Below, piece after piece: positions 15,353 to 23,522 of a stretch of 64,000 nucleotides of DNA (position 1 is the first letter of the stretch; the number at the start of each line of letters is the position of its first letter). Where the stretch lies: assembly GCF_010093025.1 (NCBI RefSeq), contig NZ_CP048114.1, positions 1,240,001 to 1,304,000 on the forward strand, written 5' to 3'. This stretch comes from Edaphobacter sp. 12200R-103 (GTDB taxonomy: Bacteria > Acidobacteriota > Terriglobia > Terriglobales > Acidobacteriaceae). A program made the position numbers and the translations under genes. Under the pieces are notes generated by a model. The model saw only the letters and a program-made list of their open reading frames with translations, did no database searches and had not been told where the DNA came from.

Positions 15353-17023
15353 TTACTTTCCTCCGAGATAATCTTTGTATTTTGTCTGGGCGGCTCCTAG
15401 GGCACGCGCCAGTGAAAGCTTGGCAATATTGTGCTGATACAGGGCGCTGATGTACTGATCGTTGGCCTGTTCGGTCTGGGATTGTGCCTGCGACACCGGA
15501 AGATTGTCAGAGACGCCGGCTTTAAACCTCTGCTGCGCCTCGCTCAATGCCTCGGTGGCCAACTCGACATTTGAATGCGTCGCCTCCACCAGCTTCGCCG
15601 CAGCCTGGATGTCAAGAATAGCGTCTCGCACGTCCTGGTTGACCTGCTGGGCCTGATCGCTGAGCCGTGCCCGCGCCTGTTCGTAGTTCGCGGATGCAAC
15701 TTCGTTCTGGCCACGGGTTTTGGCAATCTGCAGGATAGGAACCGTCACCTGGCCAGTGGCCGTATAGCTGGAGTGCGAATGTCCGGGAGTCTGTCCCAGA
15801 TCGCCGAAGTCGCCCACGAAGCTGGCGACGGGAAGCTGATAGGCCCAGGCGGATTTTTTCTGCGCATTCGCGGCCTTCACCTGCTCGCCGGAAGCAGCCA
15901 GGTCCTTACGCTCCTTCAGGGCCTCATCCACACTCGCCTGCGGATCCAGGTTGTCTAAGGCTGCATACGGTGCAAGGTCGGTCAGGTGAAACTCCTGGTC
16001 GAGCGGAAGTCCGATGACGCGCGCCAACGCCAGCTTGTCTTTTGCCAGCCCATTTTTGGCGGCGATCAGGGTCTGCTGCTCGTTCTGGTAGTCCACCTGC
16101 GCGCGAAGCACATCGAGCTTGGGGCTGGTACCGGCGTCGTGCGCAGCTACAGCCTGATCAAGCGTCACCTTCGAGGTCGCCAGTTCCGCCGTCACAGCCT
16201 CAATACGCGCCCTGTCCGCAATGCACAGCAGGTACGCATTGCCCACCGTCAGGACAACCAGGTCCCGGGCGTCTTCGGCAGTCAGCTTCGCCGCTGCGAA
16301 GTTATGTTTGGCTGCGAGATAGTTCTGAAACGCCGACAGATTGAAAAGATTCTGTGTAAGGTAAGCCCGGAAATCGACTACCTGAAACGGACCGACGATC
16401 GGATTCAACCCGGGAAACTTGAGCCCATAAGCGGCCAGGTTGACCTGCTGGACATTGATGCTGGCTGCGCCGGTGACCGTGGGCAGAAGTGCCTGCAGCT
16501 CTTCCAGCCGTTGCCCATTTGCGTTCTTCTGCGCTGCCCCCTGCAGAATCATCCCAAGGTTGTTGCGAAGGCCACGGTGAATGGCATCGTCCAGCGAAAG
16601 ATCCAGCACGTTGCCGGTCGCTTTACCCTCCACAATCGAGCCTTTGAAGGAGTCTTGCGAGACCTGAGCGCCGTTTTGGCCAGATGCCGTATAAAGCTGC
16701 TGCTGCGCCCCTGCCATCGCTGAGCTCTGCGGTCCGCTGCTCGGCCCGGTCTCGGTTGGCCTCGGTTGATTTCCGGAAGGAGCCGTCTGTCGTTGCTGAG
16801 CTAACGTGGGCAGCCCGCAGAGCGTCAGACCGATAACGACCGCAGTTCCGCGGAGAAGACGTGCTACTTCTCTGTCGATCGCCCGGTTTTCGACGACCTT
16901 CCCGTTGCGTTGCACCATAGGTTCGATATTAACCGTATCCCGTGTTTCAGCGGGAACCTGCCTGTACAGAGAGGTGGGCTGGCCCATCGCTGGCATTGTT
17001 ATATGAACTCTGATGCTTTTCAT
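15353..17023 (-). CDS. TolC family outer-membrane efflux protein
   Basis: A 556-residue outer-membrane factor with the duplicated long-helix pattern of TolC/OEP proteins (about residues 140-350 and 360-550), for instance Asp-Ala-Ile-x-x-Gly-Leu-Arg-Asn-Asn-Leu and later Arg-Phe-Lys-Ala-Gly-Val-Ser-Asp. The hydrophobic signal core (Gly-Thr-Ala-Val-Val-Ile-Gly-Leu-Thr-Leu-Cys-Gly-Leu) lies around residues 59-71, unusually far in, followed by Ala-Gln. The true start may therefore be further downstream, for example ATG 16918, but no candidate has a clear ribosome-binding site. It is the first gene of the tolC-hlyD pair, divergent from the oxidoreductase gene. Confidence 0.88.
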   Translation of the reverse strand: MKSIRVHITMPAMGQPTSLYRQVPAETRDTVNIEPMVQRNGKVVENRAIDREVARLLRGTAVVIGLTLCGLPTLAQQRQTAPSGNQPRPTETGPSSGPQSSAMAGAQQQLYTASGQNGAQVSQDSFKGSIVEGKATGNVLDLSLDDAIHRGLRNNLGMILQGAAQKNANGQRLEELQALLPTVTGAASINVQQVNLAAYGLKFPGLNPIVGPFQVVDFRAYLTQNLFNLSAFQNYLAAKHNFAAAKLTAEDARDLVVLTVGNAYLLCIADRARIEAVTAELATSKVTLDQAVAAHDAGTSPKLDVLRAQVDYQNEQQTLIAAKNGLAKDKLALARVIGLPLDQEFHLTDLAPYAALDNLDPQASVDEALKERKDLAASGEQVKAANAQKKSAWAYQLPVASFVGDFGDLGQTPGHSHSSYTATGQVTVPILQIAKTRGQNEVASANYEQARARLSDQAQQVNQDVRDAILDIQAAAKLVEATHSNVELATEALSEAQQRFKAGVSDNLPVSQAQSQTEQANDQYISALYQHNIAKLSLARALGAAQTKYKDYLGGK

Positions 17024-17143
17024 GGTTTTGAAGGCTCAAAAGTTTCGCAAGCAATTGAAGATCTGGGAGTTTTGACCTCCTCCCATGCAATAAACTTCTT
17101 TCTGGACAGAATTTTCCAAAGATAAAAGAAAACTGGAGGATCG

Positions 17144-18226
17144 ATGGCGGAAATTGGGGTTGCAGTAATCGGTTTTGGGCTGGCAGGTCGTGTCTTTCAT
17201 GCACCATTTGTGAGCGCCGTTCCGGGCCTGAAGCTCGAGGCGATCGTGCAGCGGAGAGGCGACGAAGCCGCCCAGGCCTATCCCAACACCCGTATTCTTC
17301 GCTCCGTCGAGGAGGCGCTTGCAGACAGCAGCATCTCCCTGATCGTTGTCGGCACGCCCAATGAGACGCACTATGCCCTGGCTAAGAAGGCTCTCGAGGC
17401 CGGCAAGCATGTGGTTATCGACAAACCCTTTGCCGCCACAAGCGAGCAAGCGAAAGAGCTTCTTGAGCTTGCCCGCGCGAAGAAGCTGGTCCTTGCCCCC
17501 TTCCACAACCGGCGCTGGGACGGTGATTTTCTGACGGTCCGCAAGGTTCTGAAGTCCGGAGACCTGGGCCGGGTTGTCACCTTCGAATCTCACTTCGACC
17601 GCTTCCGCCCGCTGCCCCGCGAGGCGACCTGGAAGGAGTCGGCCAACGCCGCCAACGGCATGCTCTTCGACCTCGGCCCACATCTGATCGACCAGGCACT
17701 GGTTCTCTTCGGCACGCCAGAGTCTATCACTGCCAGCGTCAGGCGCGACCGCGACACGACCGAGATCGAGGATACCTTCGACATCACCCTGCACTATCCC
17801 CGTCTCCAGGCAATCTGCCGCGCCACAATGCTGGCCGCGGAGCCGGCTCCGCGCTTCCTGATTCATGGCACACGGGGCAGCTTCCGGAAGTACGGCCTGG
17901 ATCCCCAGGAGCCTGCACTGGTCGGTGGGGCGAAGGTTCCCATGATGGGCGACGCGCGAGAGTGGCTGGGCGAGCCGGAATCTGCGTGGGGAACGATGAC
18001 CGTTGCTCCCGACCCTGACCAACCTGGGCAGCTGACGCGCACGACCATCAAGACCGAGGCCGGAGATTATCGCGGCTACTACGCCAACGTCCGCGACGCC
18101 ATTCTCGGAAGCAGCAAGCTGGCTGTGACGCCGGAAGACGGTTACCGGGTCATCCGCCTGCTGGAACTGGCCCGGGAGAGCAGCAACGAGGGTAGAACGA
18201 TCCCTGTTCAGTTCTCTGCCATTTAG
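17144..18226 (+). CDS. Gfo/Idh/MocA family NAD(P)-dependent oxidoreductase
   Basis: A 360-residue protein with an N-terminal Rossmann domain (Gly-Phe-Gly-Leu-Ala-Gly-Arg, residues 10-16) and the Glu-Lys-Pro-like signature here as Asp-Lys-Pro-Phe-Ala near residue 91, followed by the alpha/beta substrate domain. The Gly-x-x-Phe-His-Ala-Pro-Phe segment after the Rossmann loop is typical of the YdgJ/IolW-like branch acting on sugars and inositols. Substrate unknown. The ATG is well supported by GGAGG four bases before it. Confidence 0.9.
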   Translation: MAEIGVAVIGFGLAGRVFHAPFVSAVPGLKLEAIVQRRGDEAAQAYPNTRILRSVEEALADSSISLIVVGTPNETHYALAKKALEAGKHVVIDKPFAATSEQAKELLELARAKKLVLAPFHNRRWDGDFLTVRKVLKSGDLGRVVTFESHFDRFRPLPREATWKESANAANGMLFDLGPHLIDQALVLFGTPESITASVRRDRDTTEIEDTFDITLHYPRLQAICRATMLAAEPAPRFLIHGTRGSFRKYGLDPQEPALVGGAKVPMMGDAREWLGEPESAWGTMTVAPDPDQPGQLTRTTIKTEAGDYRGYYANVRDAILGSSKLAVTPEDGYRVIRLLELARESSNEGRTIPVQFSAI

Positions 18227-18313
18227 GGCATCTTCGCCATAGCCGCAAGGTAGAAGAATCATTGGTTCATCTGCGTGGAGCGGACCGATGATCTGCTTGA
18301 TAGATTGGATTCT

Positions 18314-19546
18314 ATGAGTCTCGAGATGAAAGTGATGGAGGGCCTACCGGGAGGTTTCCTGTGGGCCGCGGTGAAGGCAGGCATCAAGGCGAGCGGCAAG
18401 TCGGATCTCGCGGCCTGCCTGGTGGATGGCGTAGCCCAGGGGGCGGCAGTGTTCACCTCCAACCAGGTCGTTGCAGCCCCGGTAACAGTAGGCCGAAACC
18501 ACATGTCTGCAACCGGCGGAAGAGTCGGGCTGGTCCTGGTCAACGCCGGAAATGCCAACTGCGCCACGGGGCAGGCAGGTCTCGATGCCTGCAACAGCAC
18601 CTGCACGGCCGCAGCGGAGACCTTCGGATGCATCTTTGACGAGGTCTTCCCTTCCTCCACAGGCATCATCGGGGTTCCCTTTCCCGCAGACAAGGTGATC
18701 GCAGCACTACCCGAGCTGAAGGCTTCGCTCGGGAACAGTGCGGAGCATGCGAAGAGCTTCGCCCGCGCCATCATGACCACGGACACCCGGATGAAGGTGG
18801 CACAGACATCGCTCCACACCGATGATGGCGAGATCAGGATCTTCGGGGTCGCAAAAGGCGCAGGAATGATCCACCCGCAGCTGGGAGCTCCCGTGGCGCC
18901 GCACGCCACCATGCTGGTCTACCTGTTTACTGATGTCGAAGCAGAGAGCTCGCAGTTGCGAGAGCTGATACCCCTTGCAGTCGATAAGAGCTTCAACTCC
19001 ATCTCGATCGATGGCGACACCTCGACCAACGATACCGTTCTTCTTTTGGCCAGCGGCGCCAGCGGTGTGCGACTGAATGATCAGAACAAGGCTGCCTTTG
19101 CCGCGGCTCTCAACGAAGTCTGCCAGAAGCTGGCCTATGCCATCGTGGACGACGGAGAGGGCGTGACTCACGTGGTAACGCTGCACATCACTGGCGCGCG
19201 CAATGAGTACGAGGCCCGACAAATTGCAAAATCCATCGCCCACTCGCCCCTATGCAAGACGGCATGGTCGAGCGCGGACCCGAACTGGGGCCGCCTGATG
19301 GCCGCTGCCGGATATTCCGGGGTCGAATTCGATCCCGCGAAGGTCAAGGTGCGGATTGGCGAACAGCCGGTGTATGAAAACGGTATGCGCTCACCTGATT
19401 TCGACGAAGCACGTGCCCATACGGTCATGCAGCAGAGGGATTACACGATCCGCATGGATATGGGACAGGGCGACGCAGAGTGCAGATTCATCACCTGCGA
19501 TCTGACGGCGGAGTATGTCAGGATCAACGCAGACTACTCGACGTAG
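18314..19546 (+). CDS. argJ: Bifunctional glutamate N-acetyltransferase / amino-acid acetyltransferase ArgJ
   Basis: ArgJ moves acetyl groups from N-acetylornithine to glutamate, and in bifunctional forms also uses acetyl-CoA, recycling the acetyl group in arginine synthesis. The proenzyme cleaves itself before a Thr; the segment Lys-Gly-Ala-Gly-Met-Ile-His-Pro...Ala-Thr-Met-Leu near residue 200 is that site. The early Gly-Gly-Phe-x-x-Ala-x-x-Lys-Ala-Gly-Ile-Lys and Asn-Ala-Gly-Asn-Ala-Asn-Cys motifs are also present. Start taken at ATG 18314; GTG 18275 and ATG 18326 are alternatives, none with a strong ribosome-binding site. No other arginine genes are near. A terminator follows. Confidence 0.93.
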   Translation: MSLEMKVMEGLPGGFLWAAVKAGIKASGKSDLAACLVDGVAQGAAVFTSNQVVAAPVTVGRNHMSATGGRVGLVLVNAGNANCATGQAGLDACNSTCTAAAETFGCIFDEVFPSSTGIIGVPFPADKVIAALPELKASLGNSAEHAKSFARAIMTTDTRMKVAQTSLHTDDGEIRIFGVAKGAGMIHPQLGAPVAPHATMLVYLFTDVEAESSQLRELIPLAVDKSFNSISIDGDTSTNDTVLLLASGASGVRLNDQNKAAFAAALNEVCQKLAYAIVDDGEGVTHVVTLHITGARNEYEARQIAKSIAHSPLCKTAWSSADPNWGRLMAAAGYSGVEFDPAKVKVRIGEQPVYENGMRSPDFDEARAHTVMQQRDYTIRMDMGQGDAECRFITCDLTAEYVRINADYST

Positions 19547-19589
19547 GCAACGATATCCGGCTCGCTTTCTCACATCAGTTGCACGCATG

Positions 19590-19635
19590 CCAGAACCAGT
19601 CCCAATCCGCGGCCGCAGATTGGGACTGGTTCTGG
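19590..19635. terminator. Bidirectional terminator between argJ and the VOC gene
   Basis: A perfect 18-bp stem (19590-19607 with 19618-19635) around a 10-base GC-rich loop. It lies between the convergent argJ and VOC genes and ends only 2 bases before the VOC stop codon. It can work in both directions although T-tracts are short. Confidence 0.85.
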
Positions 19636-19637
19636 CG

Positions 19638-20084
19638 TCAACCGTACGTCTGGTCGGTGCTCTGTCCGACCTCGATGATATAACCATCAGGGTCACGGAT
19701 GTAGCAGCGGATCTCGCCATACTTGGGGATTGGCGCCGTGATGAACTCCGCTCCGCGACTCTTCCATAGTTCATAACACGCTTGAATATCCGCAACCCGG
19801 AAATTCAGAAAGCTATTGATGTGATTCGGGTCGGGAACGCTGAGCGACACCGTTGGTTTATCCGGTGTCGGGCCGCCCCCTACGTTCACAATCATCCAGA
19901 TATTCGCGAGTTGAAGGTACCCAGGCGCATTCCCGTCGCCTCTGCTCAGAATGCGAGCCCCGAAGATCTTCTTGTAGTAATCGAGCGATCGGTCGATGTC
20001 GGCTACAGTTAGAAAATGTGCGATGCTCATCCCTTCTCGCGGAGGCATCTCATAGCTCTTCTGGTCGATTTGTACGCTGCTCAT
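19638..20084 (-). CDS. VOC family (glyoxalase/bleomycin-resistance-like) protein
   Basis: A 148-residue single vicinal-oxygen-chelate protein made of two beta-alpha-beta-beta-beta units. It starts the fold with His-Phe-Leu-Thr-Val-Ala-Asp-Ile-Asp-Arg-Ser-Leu-Asp-Tyr-Tyr and ends with Arg-Asp-Pro-Asp-Gly-Tyr-Ile-Ile-Glu-Val-Gly, whose Glu is a metal ligand. Members include glyoxalases, fosfomycin or bleomycin resistance proteins and dioxygenases; the function here is unknown. Start at ATG 20084, with GGAG 6 bases before; an upstream TTG (20096) overlaps that site. Confidence 0.88.
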   Translation of the reverse strand: MSSVQIDQKSYEMPPREGMSIAHFLTVADIDRSLDYYKKIFGARILSRGDGNAPGYLQLANIWMIVNVGGGPTPDKPTVSLSVPDPNHINSFLNFRVADIQACYELWKSRGAEFITAPIPKYGEIRCYIRDPDGYIIEVGQSTDQTYG

Positions 20085-20240
20085 TGATGGCTCCAATTGC
20101 GATAAAGGATGCCCATCTGGGCGGTTGGCCTACAGTTCGGCGGCCTCCGCAAAAAATCGCCGACTGCGGTTTTCATTGATATACCCACTCCATGCCTGCC
20201 TCCCTTTTTCAAGTAGCTCTTTCCGGGGGCGTCCTGATTC

Positions 20241-21053
20241 TTATGAAGCTGAAACCGACTTCTTCTTCCCATCGAGTGCCGGCAAAAGAAGTTTCAGAAG
20301 CGCGTGATCAGAGAACGGATTCTGGCCTGAGATCAATTCGCGATCATGAACAACATAGCTGGTCCATGGAGCGAGCACACTTACGTCACCGCCTGCCGTA
20401 CTCAAGGCGAAGTCCGGGTAGAAGCGAACCTTTCCACCAATCTCAAGCGGCTCACGTTGTTGTTCTTCCGCTGTCGAAAAGATAGTCATCTTATATCCAG
20501 AATAGATCCAGCCTTGAGCCTTCGCATGTGCTCCAGCGACATCGCCCGCAGCAAGCGCGGCGACAACCTCCGTCGAATTCGGAAGAGCCGCGAGAAGTGA
20601 AATCGGGCCATGGCAAAGGACTGCCGTCGGCTTGGATGCTTGATGAAAGTGTCTCAGCACTGTACCAGCGTCGGGATCATCGAGCAGGTCCATCATCGGA
20701 CCATGGCCGCCGGGGACGAAAACAGCGTCATATTGATCCAGGCCCGATGCAATGACATCTGAGATACGCATTGGATTTTTAAGCCCATCCAAGGTGTCGC
20801 GAAATTTTAGGTAGTCCTGAAGCTTAGCCTCGTCTCCACCGAAGAAGTCGGGGACAGCCGAATGGACATCCATTTGTGGCGTGTTTCCTTTGGGGTTAGC
20901 GAAAGTGATCTCGTAGCCTTCGCCCATCAGAGTGCGAACCGGAACCGTAAGCTCGTTGAGATAGTACCCCGCGCCGGTATAAACCTTGCCATCTTTCAAG
21001 GGCAAACCATGACCGCTCGAAACGAGTACTAAAACCTTTCCTTTTGTCGTCAT
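20241..21053 (-). CDS. DJ-1/PfpI family protein, Hsp31-like
   Basis: A 270-residue class I glutamine-amidotransferase-like protein. The nucleophile elbow Ala-Val-Leu-Cys-His-Gly-Pro gives the Cys-His pair, and Val-Pro-Gly-Gly-His-Gly-Pro-Met supplies the preceding loop. Length and the Gly-Tyr-Tyr-x-x-Glu segment resemble the Hsp31/glyoxalase III branch, which removes methylglyoxal or acts as a chaperone. Start at ATG 21053, with AGGAG about 7 bases upstream; ATG 21095 is in frame but this site would then be inside. It lies among other detoxification-type genes. Confidence 0.88.
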   Translation of the reverse strand: MTTKGKVLVLVSSGHGLPLKDGKVYTGAGYYLNELTVPVRTLMGEGYEITFANPKGNTPQMDVHSAVPDFFGGDEAKLQDYLKFRDTLDGLKNPMRISDVIASGLDQYDAVFVPGGHGPMMDLLDDPDAGTVLRHFHQASKPTAVLCHGPISLLAALPNSTEVVAALAAGDVAGAHAKAQGWIYSGYKMTIFSTAEEQQREPLEIGGKVRFYPDFALSTAGGDVSVLAPWTSYVVHDRELISGQNPFSDHALLKLLLPALDGKKKSVSAS

Positions 21054-21251
21054 TTTGTTCTCCTGTTTGAATTTGAACTCGGATCTACTGAACATGAGTT
21101 AGCCCATCGTCCGCCACTTCCTACAAAATGCGCATGGCCTGCCACCGCGATTGAACATCAACCACGGCTAATTGGTCTCCTAATGCGGGCACGGCGCCGC
21201 ATCCTGATCGAACAGCTTCCGGTCGAATATCACCAGTTTTCTGGAGCCCGA

Positions 21252-21491
21252 TCAAAGTACTGCAGGTAACATCGTGCCAGGCTTCTTGTGGCCGGCGACA
21301 ACAATCGCCGGGTTCAGCACGCCGCTAACGGTCCGGGTACTGCAATCCAATTCTTTCGACTTTTGGAAATGGCCCTTGGCCGCTCGCCGACTAACACTTT
21401 CCCGTAACGGTAAAGCGTTCACACTCATCGCGGTCGACGCGATGAGCGCGGTCACGCATATGGTACCTTTCAGCCCATTTGCGTCGTCCAT
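21252..21491 (-). CDS. Possible small secreted protein or gene remnant
   Basis: A 79-codon frame with a good AGGAG six bases before its ATG and a hydrophobic stretch (about residues 10-26) ending Ser-Val-Asn-Ala like a signal peptide. No family recognised. The sequence directly after the stop, in another frame, looks coding too, so this may be the start of a longer gene broken by frameshift. Weakly supported. Confidence 0.25.
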   Translation of the reverse strand: MDDANGLKGTICVTALIASTAMSVNALPLRESVSRRAAKGHFQKSKELDCSTRTVSGVLNPAIVVAGHKKPGTMLPAVL

Positions 21492-21828
21492 CTGGCGCTC
21501 CTTTCGAGGTCAGAGCGAGCGATTTTTGCAAGGAAAGATTAGCAGAAGCGCGACGAATGTGGATCGATTCAGATCTTAAGTTGACAATAAAACATGCCAG
21601 TACACTCATTGAATTCTGTCGAAAGCCTTATAAGTTCTTCATCGGTTACGGACTATCGATGGTACAAAAGTTAAACTTTGATAAAGTCTTCCGGGAAGCT
21701 CCTGAAACGGAGCTACACACTTGGTAGCCACGGAAAATTCTGGATTCCTAATACTTCCCGTTGGTAAATCCCCGCCCCCTAGCAAATAGCGATTCGCTCC
21801 TAATAGGCGCTCGTGTAGTTGCATCCTT

Positions 21829-21874
21829 ATTAGTAGCTCGGTTAGTACCTCATTAGTAGCTCGGTTAGCACCTC
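21829..21874. repeat. 23-base tandem repeat, two copies
   Basis: Two adjacent copies of a 23-base unit starting ATTAGTAGCTCGGTTAG, differing at one base (T or C at unit position 18). A weaker similarity lies just upstream at about 21801. Function unknown. Confidence 0.75.
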
Positions 21875-22063
21875 CCAATCTAGGAGGAATTCCCTTCAGC
21901 TCGCCATGCTTTGTGAACGTACTGTTATCCCAAACAATGAATTAAGTGCACAGCAATCACCAGAAGATTGCATATAAAATATGCATCACACCGACTTCGC
22001 ATGATCCGCTCGGAACATGGGGCGCAAGATTGGTTTCAGGCTTGAAATTCCAGGTACCTCAGT

Positions 22064-22786
22064 ATGGAAAGCAAGAAGACGGTCATCGTAACTGGCGCCT
22101 CAAAGGGCATTGGAGCGGCTATTGTCCAGGCTTTTATTGATCGGGACTACAACATAGTTGCAACATCACGTAGCGTTTCCGAGGCCGGTTTCTCATCATC
22201 ACCGAGTCTCGTATTGGTCGACGGTGACATCAGTCAGGCAACGACAGCCGAAAAGGTCGCGCGGGCCGCGGTAGAGAACTTCGGCTCCATCGATCACGTT
22301 GTCAATAATGCAGGCATCTTCTCGGCGAAACCTTTTACGGAGTACACCGCGGAAGAGTTTCGCCGCTTCATGGCAGTCAACCTGGAAGGGTTCGTCCTGG
22401 TGACACAGCTTGCAGTCAGGCAGATGCTGTCGCAGGGAAACGGAGGCAGCGTGACAAGCATCACAGCGGCCTTGGCCGATAACCCCATCGCGGGCATTCC
22501 GGCATCGATCCCGATGATGACCAAGGGTGGACTGAACGCAATTACCCTAAGCCTTGCGAGTGAATATGCGAAGGACCATATCCGCTTCAATGCGGTCGCG
22601 CCGGGTGTAGTAGAGACGCCTCTCCATAAGGAGACACCGACGGATCTTCTGAAAACCCGAACTCCTATGGGCACGATCTCAAGCTCGAAGGACATCGCCA
22701 ATGCCGTCATTTATCTGACTGAGGCCAATCATATTACTGGAGAGGTGCTGCACGTGGACGATGGTGCGCACGTAGGACGATGGTAG
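22064..22786 (+). CDS. SDR family oxidoreductase lacking the catalytic tyrosine
   Basis: A 240-residue short-chain dehydrogenase/reductase. The cofactor loop Thr-Gly-Ala-Ser-Lys-Gly-Ile-Gly (residues 10-17) and Asn-Asn-Ala-Gly (about residue 86) are intact, as is the C-terminal Gly-Glu-Val-Leu-His-Val-Asp-Asp-Gly. At the active site, where Tyr-x-x-x-Lys is expected, the sequence is Pro-Met-Met-Thr-Lys: the Lys is present, the Tyr is Pro. The Ser before it seems present. Activity is thus doubtful or different. The stop overlaps the start of the RidA fragment, so both were once an operon. Confidence 0.85.
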   Translation: MESKKTVIVTGASKGIGAAIVQAFIDRDYNIVATSRSVSEAGFSSSPSLVLVDGDISQATTAEKVARAAVENFGSIDHVVNNAGIFSAKPFTEYTAEEFRRFMAVNLEGFVLVTQLAVRQMLSQGNGGSVTSITAALADNPIAGIPASIPMMTKGGLNAITLSLASEYAKDHIRFNAVAPGVVETPLHKETPTDLLKTRTPMGTISSSKDIANAVIYLTEANHITGEVLHVDDGAHVGRW

Positions 22787-23142
22787 CCGGCAAGCGGTCG
22801 CAGTCGGACGGTGCAGAACACCGACTACGGGACCTTGGCATTCAACTCCCAACACCCTCGACGCCGTTTGGCACGTATGCTGAGACGGTGCAGACTGGCA
22901 ATCTGCTTTTCTTTAGCGGAATGCTCCCGGTTGTTGACCACAAGCCGAAGTACGTTGGCCGACTGGGGAAAGAACTCGATGTCGAGGCTGACCGCGCTGC
23001 AACCTATATCGCGGCCTTAAACGTCCTTGCTTCGGCGAAAGAGCATCTGGGCTCACTTGATAGAGTGACTCGCGTCGTTCGATCCTGGCGAGCCGGAACG
23101 GTACCGCAAAGATGTGCCGAATGCAGACATTCACATACTTGA
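22780..23142 (+). pseudogene. Truncated RidA-family gene joined to foreign 3' sequence
   Basis: The first about 100 codons are a good RidA (YjgF) protein: Leu-Gly-Ile-x-Leu-Pro-Thr-Pro, Thr-Gly-Asn-Leu-Leu-Phe-Phe-Ser-Gly, and His-Leu-Gly-Ser-Leu-Asp-Arg-Val-Thr-Arg-Val-Val. RidA removes reactive enamines/imines. After base 23079 the family sequence stops abruptly: the last third, with the active-site Arg and Glu, is missing and the frame runs 20 codons into the end of an alpha/beta-hydrolase gene. The ATG overlaps the SDR stop by several bases. The chimeric 120-residue product is unlikely to work. Confidence 0.75.
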
Positions 23143-23221
23143 TGCCGGTCACTTTGCACTTGATACCAAGGCTTACGAGATTGTCGCGCTGGTACGTGAG
23201 TTCATGAAGACACAAAAGTAA
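23081..23221 (+). pseudogene. 3' remnant of an alpha/beta-hydrolase gene
   Basis: In a different frame from the RidA fragment, 46 codons and a stop encode the C-terminal end of a haloalkane-dehalogenase-like alpha/beta hydrolase: Arg-Tyr-Arg-Lys-Asp-Val-Pro-Asn-Ala, then the catalytic-His segment Asp-Ala-Gly-His-Phe-Ala-Leu-Asp-Thr, then a final helix. The upstream 80 percent of the gene is gone. A deletion between two neighbouring genes explains the arrangement. Confidence 0.7.
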
Positions 23222-23522
23222 ACACTGTAATCTTTACCTTCGCCTATAAATGTTTTCGCTGTATTGATCTAGTCTTAGCAACGGCTCGGCATATCTCATT
23301 GAGCGCGCTGGCACCATCCTTCGTCGCGGTTATCGGTACGGTTGGTTGGGGAATCCAGGAGTCAAAACCGGATGTTGACATCTGATCACTTCCGTTGTTG
23401 AGTGGCCTTTTCACTCGCCGAAGATCGGAAGATTCGATCAAGGAAGCACCTCCCATGCTTTTTGAGCCCGCATCGGCTCAACTCATGGCAGAGAACAACA
23501 AGAACTGTCGGCGCATACCGCT
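23222..23522. other. Intergenic stretch without recognised content
   Basis: About 300 bases between the hydrolase remnant and the convergent cytochrome gene. A 70-codon frame on the minus strand (23244-23456) has no ribosome-binding site and no family resemblance. No hairpin or tRNA seen. Confidence 0.5.

Larger units (their letters stand above)
21054..22063. other. Gene-poor, AT-richer kilobase
   Basis: About 1 kb between the DJ-1 and SDR genes without a convincing conserved gene. It holds one possible small ORF (21252-21491), a 23-base tandem repeat (21829-21874), and on the minus strand near 21184-21240 a short reading frame ending Ala-Pro-Cys-Pro-His that looks like a gene tail out of frame with the ORF before it. 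It reads as decayed or recombined DNA. Confidence 0.55.

Noticed and set aside
23244..23456. 70-codon minus-strand frame between the hydrolase remnant and the cytochrome gene
   Set aside because: No ribosome-binding site or recognisable motif; it lies in apparently non-coding DNA.
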